Positions 25,978 through 35,341 of a stretch of 64,000 nt of DNA are shown here, piece by piece. The stretch lies in NCBI GenBank assembly GCA_963695985.1, contig CAVOIC010000007.1:310001-374000 (forward strand), written 5' to 3'. Position numbers and translations under genes: made by a program. This DNA comes from DATBVX01 sp963695985 (GTDB taxonomy: Bacteria > Pseudomonadota > Gammaproteobacteria > Steroidobacterales > Steroidobacteraceae). Every line of letters begins with the position of its first letter. Within the stretch, counting starts at the first letter, position 1. Under the pieces are notes generated by a model, which was given only the letters and a program-made list of their open reading frames with translations, searched no databases and was not told the DNA's origin.

Positions 25978-27639
25978 ATGAAAAAGCATCCGTCTGCCAC
26001 ACGAAAGCGTGCAACCCGCTTCCCCCGCGGCGTCGAGCTGCTCCGTAATCCCGTCCTCAACAAGGGGACGGCTTTCACCGAAGAAGAGCGCGAAACCCTG
26101 GGATTGCGTGGATTGTTACCGCCGCGCATCGCCACGATGCAAGAGCAGATCGATCGCATCATGTCGAACTATCGGGCGAAGCCGAACGATCTCGAGAAGC
26201 ACATCAACCTCACGGCCCTGCATGATCGCAACGAGACGCTTTTCTTCCGCGTGATTGTCGATCACATCGAAGAGCTCATGCCTGTCCTCTATACCCCGAC
26301 CGTCGGTCGCGCCTGCCAGGCGTACGGGCAGATATTCCGGCGCGCGCGGGGCATGTTCGTTACGGCCGACGATCGCGGTCGCGTGCGCAAGGTTCTCCGC
26401 AACTGGCCGCGAGCGGACGTGCGAGCGATCGTCGTGACTGACGGCGAACGCATACTCGGCCTCGGTGACCTGGGCGCCCACGGAATGGGAATCCCGGTCG
26501 GAAAACTCTCGCTCTATACGGCGTGCGGCGGGGTGGATCCCGCGATTACGCTGCCGGTCACGATCGACGTCGGCACCGAGAATGCTGCATTATTGGAAGA
26601 GCCGCTATACATCGGTCTACGCCAGCGACGCCTCCGCGGGGAGGACTACGACGCGCTGGTGGACGAGTTCGTGACGGCCGCCAATGCGCTCTGGCCTGGC
26701 GTCCTCATCCAGTTCGAAGACTTCGGCAACCAGAATGCGTTCCGGCTGCTGGCGAAGTATCGGGACCGCGTGTGCGCGTTCAACGATGACATACAAGGGA
26801 CGGCCGCAGTCACGCTGGCGGGCTTGTTCTCGGCGATGCGGATCACAGGGGGTGATTTCCGCACGCAGCGTTTTCTCTTCCTCGGCGCCGGCGAGGCGGG
26901 CGTGGGCATCGCCGATCTCATCGTATCGACGCTGGTCGAATCCGGCTTGGCCCTACAAGACGCGCGGCGTACGTGTTGGCTGGTCGACTCGCGCGGGCTC
27001 GTGGTCGCGGGGCGCAAGGACCTTGCGACCCACAAGAAGCCATACGCCCATGACGCTCCCGGAGCACCAGATCTCATCGCCGCGATTCGTGGACTCGAAC
27101 CGACCGCCCTGATCGGCGTGAGCGGCCAGCCGGGCACATTTACGCGGGAGGTCCTTGAGGCGATGGCGACGCTCAACCGACGGCCCATCGTGTTTGCACT
27201 CTCGAATCCGACGGCGAACTCCGAGTGCACCGCCGAGGAGGCGTACACGCATACGCAGGGTCGCGTGGTGTTCGCGAGTGGCAGCCCGTTTCCACCCCTG
27301 AGCGTTGGCGGCAAGCACCTCGTGGTGGCGCAAGCGAACAATGCGTACGTGTTTCCTGGCGTCGCGCTGGGAACCATCGCCAGCCGTGCGTCACTGGTCA
27401 CGGACGAGATGTTTGCCGCCGCGGCGCAGACCCTTGCCGACATGGTGTCGAAGGATGATCTCGCGCAGGGACTGCTGTTTCCGCCACTGCCGTCGATCCG
27501 GGAAGTTTCGTTCCGGATCGCCGCTGCGGTGGCGCGGGTGGCCTGGAAGCGCCGACTGACGAAGTTGCGCGAGCCAAAGGACCTCGACGCGCTCATTCGG
27601 AGCTGTGTGTTCGAGCCCGTCTATCCGAGTTACGTGTAG
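25978..27639 (+). CDS. maeA: NAD-dependent malic enzyme
   Basis: 553 residues, intact. It shows the full malic enzyme pattern: MPVLYTPTVGRACQAYGQIF, ILGLGDLGAHGMGIPVGKL with the catalytic region, the signature IQFEDFGNQNAFRLL, FNDDIQGTAAVTLAG, the nucleotide-binding FLGAGEAGVGIADLIV and IVFALSNPTANSECTAEEAY. It decarboxylates malate to pyruvate with reduction of NAD+. The long length and N-terminus match the SfcA/MaeA class rather than the phosphotransacetylase-fused MaeB. It may control the malate pool feeding fumarase and the nearby fumarate reductase; that link is inference. Confidence 0.92.
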   Translation: MKKHPSATRKRATRFPRGVELLRNPVLNKGTAFTEEERETLGLRGLLPPRIATMQEQIDRIMSNYRAKPNDLEKHINLTALHDRNETLFFRVIVDHIEELMPVLYTPTVGRACQAYGQIFRRARGMFVTADDRGRVRKVLRNWPRADVRAIVVTDGERILGLGDLGAHGMGIPVGKLSLYTACGGVDPAITLPVTIDVGTENAALLEEPLYIGLRQRRLRGEDYDALVDEFVTAANALWPGVLIQFEDFGNQNAFRLLAKYRDRVCAFNDDIQGTAAVTLAGLFSAMRITGGDFRTQRFLFLGAGEAGVGIADLIVSTLVESGLALQDARRTCWLVDSRGLVVAGRKDLATHKKPYAHDAPGAPDLIAAIRGLEPTALIGVSGQPGTFTREVLEAMATLNRRPIVFALSNPTANSECTAEEAYTHTQGRVVFASGSPFPPLSVGGKHLVVAQANNAYVFPGVALGTIASRASLVTDEMFAAAAQTLADMVSKDDLAQGLLFPPLPSIREVSFRIAAAVARVAWKRRLTKLREPKDLDALIRSCVFEPVYPSYV

Positions 27640-27762
27640 GCCACTGGTCGAGCCGCGGCGGATACGAACAAGCCCGGATGGCATGTCACTCCGGGTCCTG
27701 CTTCACTGCTCACGATCGCCGCGGATCGTACGCGGGCAACCGCTGGCGCAAGCGCGCACACG

Positions 27763-29478
27763 ATGAGCACTTCCACCACACGCCCCTGGCTGCGGTTCTA
27801 CGGCCGAGTTCCCGAGAGTCTCGACTATCCCGAGGTCACGCTTTACGAGGCCGTCGCGCAGACCGCGGCGCGCGTCCCCGATGCGATCGCCTGGGATTTC
27901 CTCGACACCACGTCGAGCTATAGAGATTTTCTCGCGGCGATCGATCGCTGCGCGGAGGCGCTCGTCTCGCTCGGGCTTAAGAGCGGCGATCGCATGCTGG
28001 TTTCGATGCCGACGTCTCCGCAGGGGATCATCGCCTTCTATGCGGCGAGCAAACTCGGCGCGGTGCCGGCGATGATCCATCCGCTGTCTACAGGGCCCGA
28101 GATCGAGCATTACCTCGACGCCAGCGGCGCGCGCATCGCGCTCACCCTTGACGCGTTCTACCGTGTGTTCGCGTCGCTCAGGCCGAAGGTGCCGCTCGAC
28201 ACGCTGATCCTCGCGCGCATGGCCGACTACCTCGCGCCGCTCAAGAAGCTCGGCTTCTGGTTCACCAGGGGGCGCAAGATTCCGCGAGTCCCGGTCGACC
28301 CGCGCGTGCATTGGTGGGCAGACCTGATGACGGCATCGTATCCCGCGGCGCCACGCGCCCAGAGGAGTACCGACGATCCTGCCGCGATCCTGTTCTCGGG
28401 CGGGACGACTGGCGTACCGAAGGGCATCGTGCTCTCGAGCCGCAATCTCATCGCCGAGGGCATGCAGGCGGCGCGCTGGGGCGGCATGGATCAGAGCGAA
28501 TCGATACTCGCGATCCTGCCGATCTTTCACGGCTTCGGTCTCGGCGTCTGCGTGAACGCGGCGTTCATGGCCGGAGCGAAATCCATTCTCGTGCCGATCT
28601 TCGACGCGAAGCTGGTCGCGAAGCTCCTCAAGTCCAAACGGCCGAATCTGCTGGTCGGCGTGCCGACACTCTACGACGCGCTCACCAGGGACCCCTCGCT
28701 CGCGGGCGCCGACCTTGCTTGCCTGCATGCCGCGTTCTCGGGTGCGGATACGCTGCCTCGGCCGCTCAAGGAACGCTTCGAGAAGCTGGTTGCCGATCAC
28801 GGCGGAAACGTGAAGCTGCTCGAGGGCTATGGGCTCACTGAGGCCGTTACCGCGATCATGGCGATGCCGCTCGACGAATACCGCGAAGGCTCGATCGGCA
28901 TTCCCTTCCCCGACATGCTCGCGAAGGTTTGCAAGGTGGGCACCACGGAGGAAGCGGCCGCGGGCGAGGAGGGCGAGATCTGCATTGCCGGGCCCGCCGT
29001 GATGCTCGGCTATCTCGATGATGCGGCGGCAACGGCCGAGACGCTCCGGAAACATTCCGACGGCCGCGTTTGGCTGCACACCGGCGACCTTGGCAAGATG
29101 GACGCCGACGGCTTCTTCTACTTCACCGTGCGGCTGAAGCGCATGATCAAGTCGTCTGGCTTCAACGTGTACCCCGCGCAGGTCGAAGCCGTGCTCTATC
29201 AGCATCCGCTCGTCGCGGAGGCCTGCGTCGCCGGCGTGCCGGACCCGTCGCAGGTTGAGCGGGTCAAAGCGTATGTCGTGCTGAAGGATCGCGCGCAGGC
29301 AAGCGCTGCGACCGAGCAGGCGCTGATCGATCATTGCCACAGAAGCCTCATCAAGTGGTCGTGCCCGCGCGAAGTGGAGTTCAAGCGCGAGCTCCCCAAG
29401 ACGCGCATCGGCAAGATCGACTATAGAGTTCTCGTGCAGGAGGACCTCGCGAAACACAGCACGAAGGAGTGCGCCTGA
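27763..29478 (+). CDS. AMP-forming acyl-CoA ligase
   Basis: 571 residues of the ANL superfamily. The P-loop is ILFSGGTTGVPKGIVLSSRN; A5 is LLEGYGLTEAVT; the hinge is WLHTGDLGKMDADGFFYF with RLKRMIKSSGFNVYP; the C-terminal catalytic Lys is in LPKTRIGKIDYRVL. It activates a carboxylic acid to its CoA thioester through an adenylate. Substrate specificity cannot be read with confidence. Its TGA shares a base with the ATG of the thiamine-diphosphate enzyme (TGATG), so the two are translationally coupled and probably act on the same substrate. Confidence 0.9.
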   Translation: MSTSTTRPWLRFYGRVPESLDYPEVTLYEAVAQTAARVPDAIAWDFLDTTSSYRDFLAAIDRCAEALVSLGLKSGDRMLVSMPTSPQGIIAFYAASKLGAVPAMIHPLSTGPEIEHYLDASGARIALTLDAFYRVFASLRPKVPLDTLILARMADYLAPLKKLGFWFTRGRKIPRVPVDPRVHWWADLMTASYPAAPRAQRSTDDPAAILFSGGTTGVPKGIVLSSRNLIAEGMQAARWGGMDQSESILAILPIFHGFGLGVCVNAAFMAGAKSILVPIFDAKLVAKLLKSKRPNLLVGVPTLYDALTRDPSLAGADLACLHAAFSGADTLPRPLKERFEKLVADHGGNVKLLEGYGLTEAVTAIMAMPLDEYREGSIGIPFPDMLAKVCKVGTTEEAAAGEEGEICIAGPAVMLGYLDDAAATAETLRKHSDGRVWLHTGDLGKMDADGFFYFTVRLKRMIKSSGFNVYPAQVEAVLYQHPLVAEACVAGVPDPSQVERVKAYVVLKDRAQASAATEQALIDHCHRSLIKWSCPREVEFKRELPKTRIGKIDYRVLVQEDLAKHSTKECA

Positions 29479-31226
29479 TGCAGAGGGAACGAACCCACCC
29501 GCACGGGGGTGACCGCGTGGCCGCCGCCCTCGAAACGCACGGTGTGCCGTTCGTGTTCACGCTGTGCGGCGGTCACATCTCGCCGATCCTCACCGCTTCG
29601 AAGGCGCGCGGCATTCGCATCATCGACTGCCGCGATGAGGCCACTGCTGTGTTCGCAGCCGACGCGGTCGCTCGGCTGACCGGAATCCCAGGCGTCGCTG
29701 CCGTGACCGCGGGACCTGGGTTGACGAATACGATCACTGCGCTCAAGAACGCCCAGCTCGCGCAGTCGCCAGTCGTGCTGATCGGAGGCGCAGCGCCCAC
29801 CGCGCTGCAGGGCCGTGGGGCGTTGCAGGACATCGACCAGCGTCCGCTCATCGCGCCGCACGTAAAACGCTTCACCAAGGTGCGACGCATTGCCGATCTC
29901 GCGCCCGCGGTCGTGGAGGCGTTCGCCGTTGCGCGTGAGGGCGTGCCGGGACCCGTGTGCATCGAATGCCCGGTGGATCTGCTGTACGACGAGGCGAACA
30001 TCCGCCAGTGGTACGCCGACGCCGCAGGGAAGGGCACGTCGATCGCCGACCGGGCGCTTCGCTGGTATCTCACCCGCCATGTCGAGAAGATGTTCGCCGG
30101 CAGCGACCGGCCCGTCGACGTGCGCGCGCGGGATGTGCTGCCGCCCACGCCGCCGGATTCGCGCATCGAGGCGACGGTTGCGGCGCTCGCGAAAGCCGAG
30201 CGGCCGCTGATGGTGATCGGCAGCCAGGCGCTGTCGCTCGCCGGCGAGGCCGATCGCATCGCGGCCGCAGTCGCGCAGCTTGGCATCCCGGTCTATCTGT
30301 CCGGCATGGCGCGCGGGCTGCTCGGCCGCGAGCATCCGCTGCAGATGCGGCACGCGCGCCGCAAGGCGTTGCGCGAGTCGGACTGCGTGATCCTGGCCGG
30401 AGTACCCTGCGACTTTCGGCTCGATTACGGGCGTCACATACGGCGCAGCGCGACGCTGATCGCGGCCAACCGCAGCGCCAGGGACGCGAGAATGAATCGC
30501 CGCCCAACCATCGCGGCGATCGGCGACGCCGGGTTGTTCCTCGAGCGCCTCGCTGCAACGACCAAGGCCGGAGCGAAATGGCGAGACTGGACCCAATCGC
30601 TGCGCAAGCGCGACCTCGAGCGCGAGGCCGAAATCGATGCGCAGGCGGCGGCGCAGGGCGAGTTCGTCAATCCGATTGGTTTCTTTCGCGCGCTCGACCG
30701 CGCGGCGGGCGACAACGCGATCATGGTCGCGGACGGGGGCGACTTTGTCGCGACCGCGTCTTACATCGTGCGGCCGCGCGGCCCGCTCAGCTGGCTCGAC
30801 CCCGGTGTATTCGGCACGCTCGGCGTCGGCGCCGGGTTCGCGCTGGGCGCCGCGGTCGCGCGTCCGCAGAGCGAGGTGTGGATCATCTACGGAGACGGTG
30901 CGAGTGGCTACGGCCTCGTCGAGTTCGACACGTTCGTGCGCCACCGTATCCCGGTGATCGCGGTGGTGGGAAACGATGCGGCCTGGACGCAGATTGCGCG
31001 CGAGCAGGTGAAGATGCTGAAGGATGACGTCAGCACCGTCCTCGCCCGCACCGACTACCACAAGGTCGCGGAAGGCTTCGGCGCGGCGGGCATTCTCGTC
31101 ACGAAGAACGCCGAGGTTCCCGCAGCCCTCGAGCGTGCGAGGGAGATCGCTCGCTCCGGCAAGCCCGTGCTCGTGAACGTGTGGCTCGACAAGACGGAGT
31201 TCCGGGAGGGGTCGATCTCGATGTGA
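29478..31226 (+). CDS. Thiamine-diphosphate enzyme, 2-hydroxyacyl-CoA lyase/acetolactate synthase-like
   Basis: 582 residues with three domains: the PYR domain with VFTLCGGHISPILTASKARG and catalytic Glu in DCRDEATAVFAADAVAR; a central domain from about residue 200; and the PP domain with the GDG motif WIIYGDGASGYGLVEFDTF. The overall form is that of HACL/ILVBL proteins and related acetolactate synthase homologues. A 2-hydroxyacyl-CoA lyase would cleave 2-hydroxyacyl-CoA to formyl-CoA and an aldehyde. The coupled acyl-CoA ligase upstream supports a CoA-thioester substrate. ATG 29478 lies within GGAGTGCGCCTGATG. Confidence 0.85.
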   Translation: MQRERTHPHGGDRVAAALETHGVPFVFTLCGGHISPILTASKARGIRIIDCRDEATAVFAADAVARLTGIPGVAAVTAGPGLTNTITALKNAQLAQSPVVLIGGAAPTALQGRGALQDIDQRPLIAPHVKRFTKVRRIADLAPAVVEAFAVAREGVPGPVCIECPVDLLYDEANIRQWYADAAGKGTSIADRALRWYLTRHVEKMFAGSDRPVDVRARDVLPPTPPDSRIEATVAALAKAERPLMVIGSQALSLAGEADRIAAAVAQLGIPVYLSGMARGLLGREHPLQMRHARRKALRESDCVILAGVPCDFRLDYGRHIRRSATLIAANRSARDARMNRRPTIAAIGDAGLFLERLAATTKAGAKWRDWTQSLRKRDLEREAEIDAQAAAQGEFVNPIGFFRALDRAAGDNAIMVADGGDFVATASYIVRPRGPLSWLDPGVFGTLGVGAGFALGAAVARPQSEVWIIYGDGASGYGLVEFDTFVRHRIPVIAVVGNDAAWTQIAREQVKMLKDDVSTVLARTDYHKVAEGFGAAGILVTKNAEVPAALERAREIARSGKPVLVNVWLDKTEFREGSISM

Positions 31227-31283
31227 CGTAGCCTGACGCGTAAGAGCGAGCCTACGCGATCGCCGCCATTGGCAGCACCGATT

Positions 31284-31412
31284 ATGAACGGGAACGGTGC
31301 GCTGGCGGCCGGTATACCGCATATCTACGCATTGCTCTCGAATGGCACGACGTCGCAGCATGTGACAGAGACCGCGACCACCTGGAAGGACGGCGACATA
31401 TACCGCGATTAG
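31284..31412 (+). CDS. Possible 42-residue ORF or gene remnant
   Basis: ATG 31284 to TAG 31412 encodes a peptide containing HIYALLSNGTTSQHVTETAT and ending WKDGDIYRD. The composition looks protein-like, but no ribosome site or family is visible. It may be the 3' tail of a lost gene. Otherwise 31227-31445 appears non-coding. Confidence 0.25.
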   Translation: MNGNGALAAGIPHIYALLSNGTTSQHVTETATTWKDGDIYRD

Positions 31413-31445
31413 CTTCGTCGCTAGACGCGTACGGGGGATAGGAAC

Positions 31446-33146
31446 ATGCGAGCACGGAAAGCGGTGGTGGTGGGCGTCATGTTGACGCTCGCCTCGGGGT
31501 GGGCTTGTGCGCAGACAATCTATCGGTTGACCGACCTCGGCACGCGTGGGGGCCAGGGAAGCACTGGCTACAGCCATCAACGCCTCGGGACAGGTGACGG
31601 GTTTGGCCTTAACGACGACAGTGCGGGCTATCGCGGCCTCTCACGCCTTCCTGTGGGACGGCAGCACGATGCGGGACCTCGGCACGCTGGGGCGGGCAAA
31701 TGTGGATTCAGCGCTGCGATAGCGTGGCTATGCCATCAACGACTCGGGGCAGGTGACGGGTCTCGCGCCACACGACCGATCGGGACCGAGCACGCATTCC
31801 TCTGGGACGGCACCACGCTGCAGGATCTCGGCACGTTGGGGGGCACGTTTAGCCAGGGCAATGCCATCAACGCCTCGGGGCAGGTGACGGGCATCGCCTA
31901 CGTGAGCGGCAGGCATGACGCTGGAAGGCCCAGTCCTGCACGCATTCCTGTGGGACGGTACCAGGATGCGAGACCTCGGCACGCTGGGAGGCCGGGACAG
32001 CGCTGGCGTATGCCATCAACGCCTCGGGGCAGGTGACGGGCGACGCCAGCACGACCGGCAATGCCGACGAGGCACGCCTTCCTCTGGGACGGCGCCACGA
32101 CTGCAGGATCTCGGCACGTTGGGGGGCAGGGATAGCTTTGGCAATGCCATCAACGCCTCGGGGCAGGTGACGGGCAAGTTCCAATCGACGACCGGCAATG
32201 CGGCAGGCACGCCTTCCTGTGGGACGGCACGAGCGATGCGCGATCTCGGCACGCTGGGGGGCAGCGGATAGCTTTGCCGTGCCATCAACGACTCGGGGCA
32301 GGTGACGGGCGATGCCAGCAACGACCGGCAATGCGTGCGAGTCACGCATTCCTGTGGGACGGCACCACGATGCGCGACCTCGGCACGCTGGGGGGCAGGG
32401 ATAGCTCTGGCCGTGCCATCAACGCCTCGGGGCAGGTGACGGGCATTGCCGCAACGACTGGCGATGAGGCCAGTCACGCATTCCTGTGGGACGGCACGGC
32501 GCTGCGCGACCTCAATGACCTCGTTGACCCGGCTGATCCGCTGAAGCCGTACGTCACGCTCACTTCGGGCGTCGACATCAACGATCTCGGGCAGATCGTG
32601 GCCAACGGAGTCGACAGCAGAACGCGGACAACACGCACGCGTACCTCGTCTCACCCAGTCACCGCTGACACCACGCCGCCGGTCATCACGCCCGTGGTGA
32701 CGGGCACGCTCGGTGGCAAGGGTTGGTATCGCTCGACCGTGACAGTCACCTGGGAAGTGACGGATGCTCAATCCCCGATCAGCGCGACAGCGGGCTGCCG
32801 CCGGGCGGTAGTGTTCACTGATACGCCAGGCAAGACGATCACGTGTGTTGCAAGGAGCAGTGGTGGCAAGAAAAGGAAATCGGTCACGATCAAGCGTGAT
32901 GTCCATTCTCCAGCGGCGGTGATTGGTGCGCCCGTCGATGGCCGGACCTATCACACTCATCAGCAGGTGGCGGCGGTGTATGCCTGCGCGGATCAGACTT
33001 CCGGTATCAAACAGTGCGACGGGCCAGTTTCCAATGGCGCCAGCATTGATACTGCGAGCGCGGGAACGAAGTCTTTCATCGTGAAAGTGCGCGATGTGGC
33101 GGGCAACCTGGGACCAAAGATAGTCCATTACCAAGTCGTGAATTGA
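31446..33146 (+). pseudogene. HAF-repeat extracellular protein, multiply frameshifted
   Basis: The N-terminal signal peptide is AVVVGVMLTLASGWACAQT. It is followed by about seven HAF repeats (each roughly 45 residues: HAFLWDGTTMRDLGTLGG, then AINASGQVTG). After about 32520 a different domain follows: LRDLNDLVDPADPLKPYVTL, then an Ig-like region with GWYRSTVTVTWEVTDAQSPI and VRDVAGNLGPKIVHYQVVN. The frame changes in most repeat units between 31560 and 32400 while each unit is still readable in some frame. Real repeat decay or indel errors in a repetitive region are both possible. A secreted protein of unknown function. Confidence 0.75.
31585..32520 (+). repeat. Tandem HAF repeats, period about 131-150 bp
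   Basis: The segment GCCATCAACGCCTCGGGGCA followed by GGTGACGGG recurs at about 31586, 31731, 31861, 32012, 32146, 32280 and 32413, alternating with TTCCTGTGGGACGGCACCAC-like blocks at about 31653, 31796, 31942, 32077, 32210, 32348 and 32479. Spacing differences that are not multiples of three produce the frame breaks. Confidence 0.9.
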
Positions 33147-33156
33147 CTTGATGCCA

Positions 33157-33215
33157 CGCTCACTCGGCCCGCAGCGCCTCGGGTGGTATCGCTCGAACGT
33201 GTCAGTCGCCTGGCA
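33157..33215. pseudogene. Two short gene-end remnants side by side
   Basis: Bases 33178-33215 (+) repeat in degenerate form the GWYRSTVTVTW-coding stretch found at 32719-32758. Bases 33159-33181 read on the minus strand as EALRAE-stop, matching the 3' end of the ABC permease gene at 36582-36604. These look like scraps of gene ends left by rearrangement. Confidence 0.45.
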
Positions 33216-33225
33216 GGGAAACCGT

Positions 33226-33561
33226 CTACTGCACGGTGAAGGTCGAGATTCCAAGCGTGCGTTGGACGATGGAGCAGAACTCCTTGCTACCGAGCGTGGC
33301 AACGGACTCGCACTCCGACCCAATACGCGCAGCCTCCTTGGCCGTGACTTCGGTGACGGTGTAGCAACCGACCGTCAGACCGTCTGAAACGATGAAACGC
33401 GCGGTGCGCGTTTCTCGATCCCAAATTCGCGCGCGCAATGGCTGACCGGATTTCAAGGTCTCGCGCAAGTCCTCTGCATTGCGGATGGGTTCGAGGAGCT
33501 TATTGACGGCCGATGGATCGTCGAATCGTGCGTAAGCGGTAAGGATGCAACTGTCTGCCAT
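33226..33561 (-). CDS. Small protein of unknown function
   Basis: 111 residues, MADSCILTAYARFDDPSAVN and onward, with GQPLRARIWDRETRTARFIV and EVTAKEAARIGSECESVATL. ATG 33561 has TAGGA three bases upstream. No signal peptide or membrane segment; mixed alpha/beta. The family is not recognised. Monocistronic, divergent from the antiporter gene. Confidence 0.65.
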   Translation of the reverse strand: MADSCILTAYARFDDPSAVNKLLEPIRNAEDLRETLKSGQPLRARIWDRETRTARFIVSDGLTVGCYTVTEVTAKEAARIGSECESVATLGSKEFCSIVQRTLGISTFTVQ

Positions 33562-33718
33562 GGTCCTACTCGAGTCGTTCGCTGAATGTTGAGGTCACGC
33601 GGATCGGAGGCTATTTGAACTTCGAGAGAGAGCGCCAGTCCAGCCGACGCTCGGCGCCCCCCACAATCGCGTGCGGGTTTGCCCCGCCTTTGCCGCGCGG
33701 ACTGATGCAAAATAGATC

Positions 33719-35275
33719 ATGGCTTCTCTGATCCTGGTGATGGTGTGCGCGATCGCAGCCGGTTGGCTGGCGAACCGCATCCGAGTGCCATACCCGATCG
33801 TGCTGGTCCTGGCCGGAATCGGGCTTGGACTCGTGTACGACTGGCCGGGACTGGATCTCGAGCCGAACCTGGAGCTCGCCATCGTGCTGCCTGCCGTGTT
33901 GTACCCGGCGGCCATCAACACCTCGTGGCGCGATTTCCGCTTGTTGCTTCGCCCGATCCTGTTGCTCGCCATCGGCCTCGTGGCGACGACGACACTGGCC
34001 GTGGGCATCGCGTTCAAGGGGCTGGTGCCGCAGGCGCCGTGGGCTGTCGCATTCGCGTTGGGTGCCATCGTCTCGCCGCCGGATGCGGTGGCGGCGAGCG
34101 CGGTGCTGAGACGATTTCGGCTTCCGCGCCGGATCGTGACGCTCCTGGAAGGCGAGAGCCTGGTGAACGACGCGACCGGTCTGGTGCTCTACCGGTTCGC
34201 CGTGGCTACTGTGCTGACAGGCGTGTTTTCCGGCTGGGCGCTGGTCGGCCAGTTTGGTCTGATCGCGCTCGGTGGGCTCGCGCTCGGCATCGCGCTGGGC
34301 TGGATCACAGCGCGGCTGCAGGAGCGCCTGCACGATCCGATGCTCGAGCTGGCGATGTCGTTGACGACTCCCTTTGCGGTCTATTGGCTGTGCGAGTTGC
34401 TCCAGGTATCCGGTGTCCTCGGCGTCGTTGCGGTCGGACTGTACCGGTCGCGGTGGTCACATCTGCATGCCTCGGCGGTTGCGCGCCTCAACATTCGCAC
34501 CTTTTGGCGCGCCCTCGTATTCGTGGCCAATTGCCTCGTGTTCGTGCTCATCGGTATTCGGTTGCCAGTGATCGGTGCGTCGCTCATCGGGCAGCAGGCC
34601 CTATCGTGGCCGCGCGTGCTGGGGTTGATAGCCGCGCTGAGCGTCGTCGCGATCGGCGTGCGATTTCTCTGGATCTTCACTGCGACTTACGGTGTGCGTT
34701 TGCTCGTGCCGTCGTTGCGTCGTCGCGATCCGGCCTCAGCCCGGGTTTCCACCCTCGTCAGCTGGTGTGGCATGCGCGGTGTTGTTTCTCTGGCGGCTGC
34801 GCTCGCGCTGCCTGCCGTGTTACCCAGCGGTGAGCCATTTCCGCAGCGCGACCTCGTGATCCTGCTCACCTTCGGTATCGTTTTCGTGACGCTCGTCGGC
34901 CAGGGTTTGACGCTGCCGGCGCTCGTTCGGGCGCTGCACCTCAAGAGCGACACTTCCGGCGAGACCGAATCGGAACTCGCGCATGAGGCGATGCGCCGGG
35001 CGGCAATCCAGGCCGTGGACGAGCTGGTCGCCGAGCACGGATTGCCCGCACATGAAGCCGTGGCGGTGAAGCGCTTCTTCAACAACCGATCATCCCAGCG
35101 ATCGGATAGCGCGCTCATGCTCGACAGCGAGGCACGCTTGTGGCTTGGAGCAGCGGCGGCGCAGCGCGAGGCGCTGATCAAGCTATGGCGAAATGGCGAG
35201 ATTGGCGACGACGTGCTGACCCGTCTTGAGCGTGAAATCGACCTCGCCGAAGCACTCCTGGCGCGCGAGGAATGA
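33719..35275 (+). CDS. CPA1-family Na+/H+ antiporter (NhaP-type)
   Basis: 518 residues with about 12 predicted membrane helices and a cytoplasmic C-terminal tail. Conserved CPA1 elements are VLPAVLYPAAINTSWRDFR, LGAIVSPPDAVAASAVLRR, LLEGESLVNDATGLVLYRFA with the ion-binding Asp in the ND pair, and SWCGMRGVVSLAAALALP. It exchanges cytoplasmic Na+ (or K+) for protons at the inner membrane. The tail with HEAVAVKRFFNNRSSQRS is typical of the bacterial TIGR00831 group. Neighbours do not suggest an operon, although the hydrolase at 35342 lies only 67 bp downstream. Confidence 0.9.
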   Translation: MASLILVMVCAIAAGWLANRIRVPYPIVLVLAGIGLGLVYDWPGLDLEPNLELAIVLPAVLYPAAINTSWRDFRLLLRPILLLAIGLVATTTLAVGIAFKGLVPQAPWAVAFALGAIVSPPDAVAASAVLRRFRLPRRIVTLLEGESLVNDATGLVLYRFAVATVLTGVFSGWALVGQFGLIALGGLALGIALGWITARLQERLHDPMLELAMSLTTPFAVYWLCELLQVSGVLGVVAVGLYRSRWSHLHASAVARLNIRTFWRALVFVANCLVFVLIGIRLPVIGASLIGQQALSWPRVLGLIAALSVVAIGVRFLWIFTATYGVRLLVPSLRRRDPASARVSTLVSWCGMRGVVSLAAALALPAVLPSGEPFPQRDLVILLTFGIVFVTLVGQGLTLPALVRALHLKSDTSGETESELAHEAMRRAAIQAVDELVAEHGLPAHEAVAVKRFFNNRSSQRSDSALMLDSEARLWLGAAAAQREALIKLWRNGEIGDDVLTRLEREIDLAEALLAREE

Positions 35276-35341
35276 GCGGTTCACCAGCGGCGCACTCAGC
35301 GAATACAATTGTGGTCCAGCACCCTCAATTCGGAGGTCCGA

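Noticed and set aside
27703..31580. Two very long minus-strand open frames (584 and 719 residues) opposite the acyl-CoA ligase and ThDP enzyme genes
   Set aside because: They mirror strongly coding plus-strand genes, are Arg/His-rich with no domain or ribosome site, and arise from GC-rich codon bias.
31585..32520. Regularly spaced repeats suggestive of a CRISPR array
   Set aside because: Units are 131-150 bp, are conserved over most of their length and encode HAF protein repeats; there are no short direct repeats with unique spacers and no cas gene.
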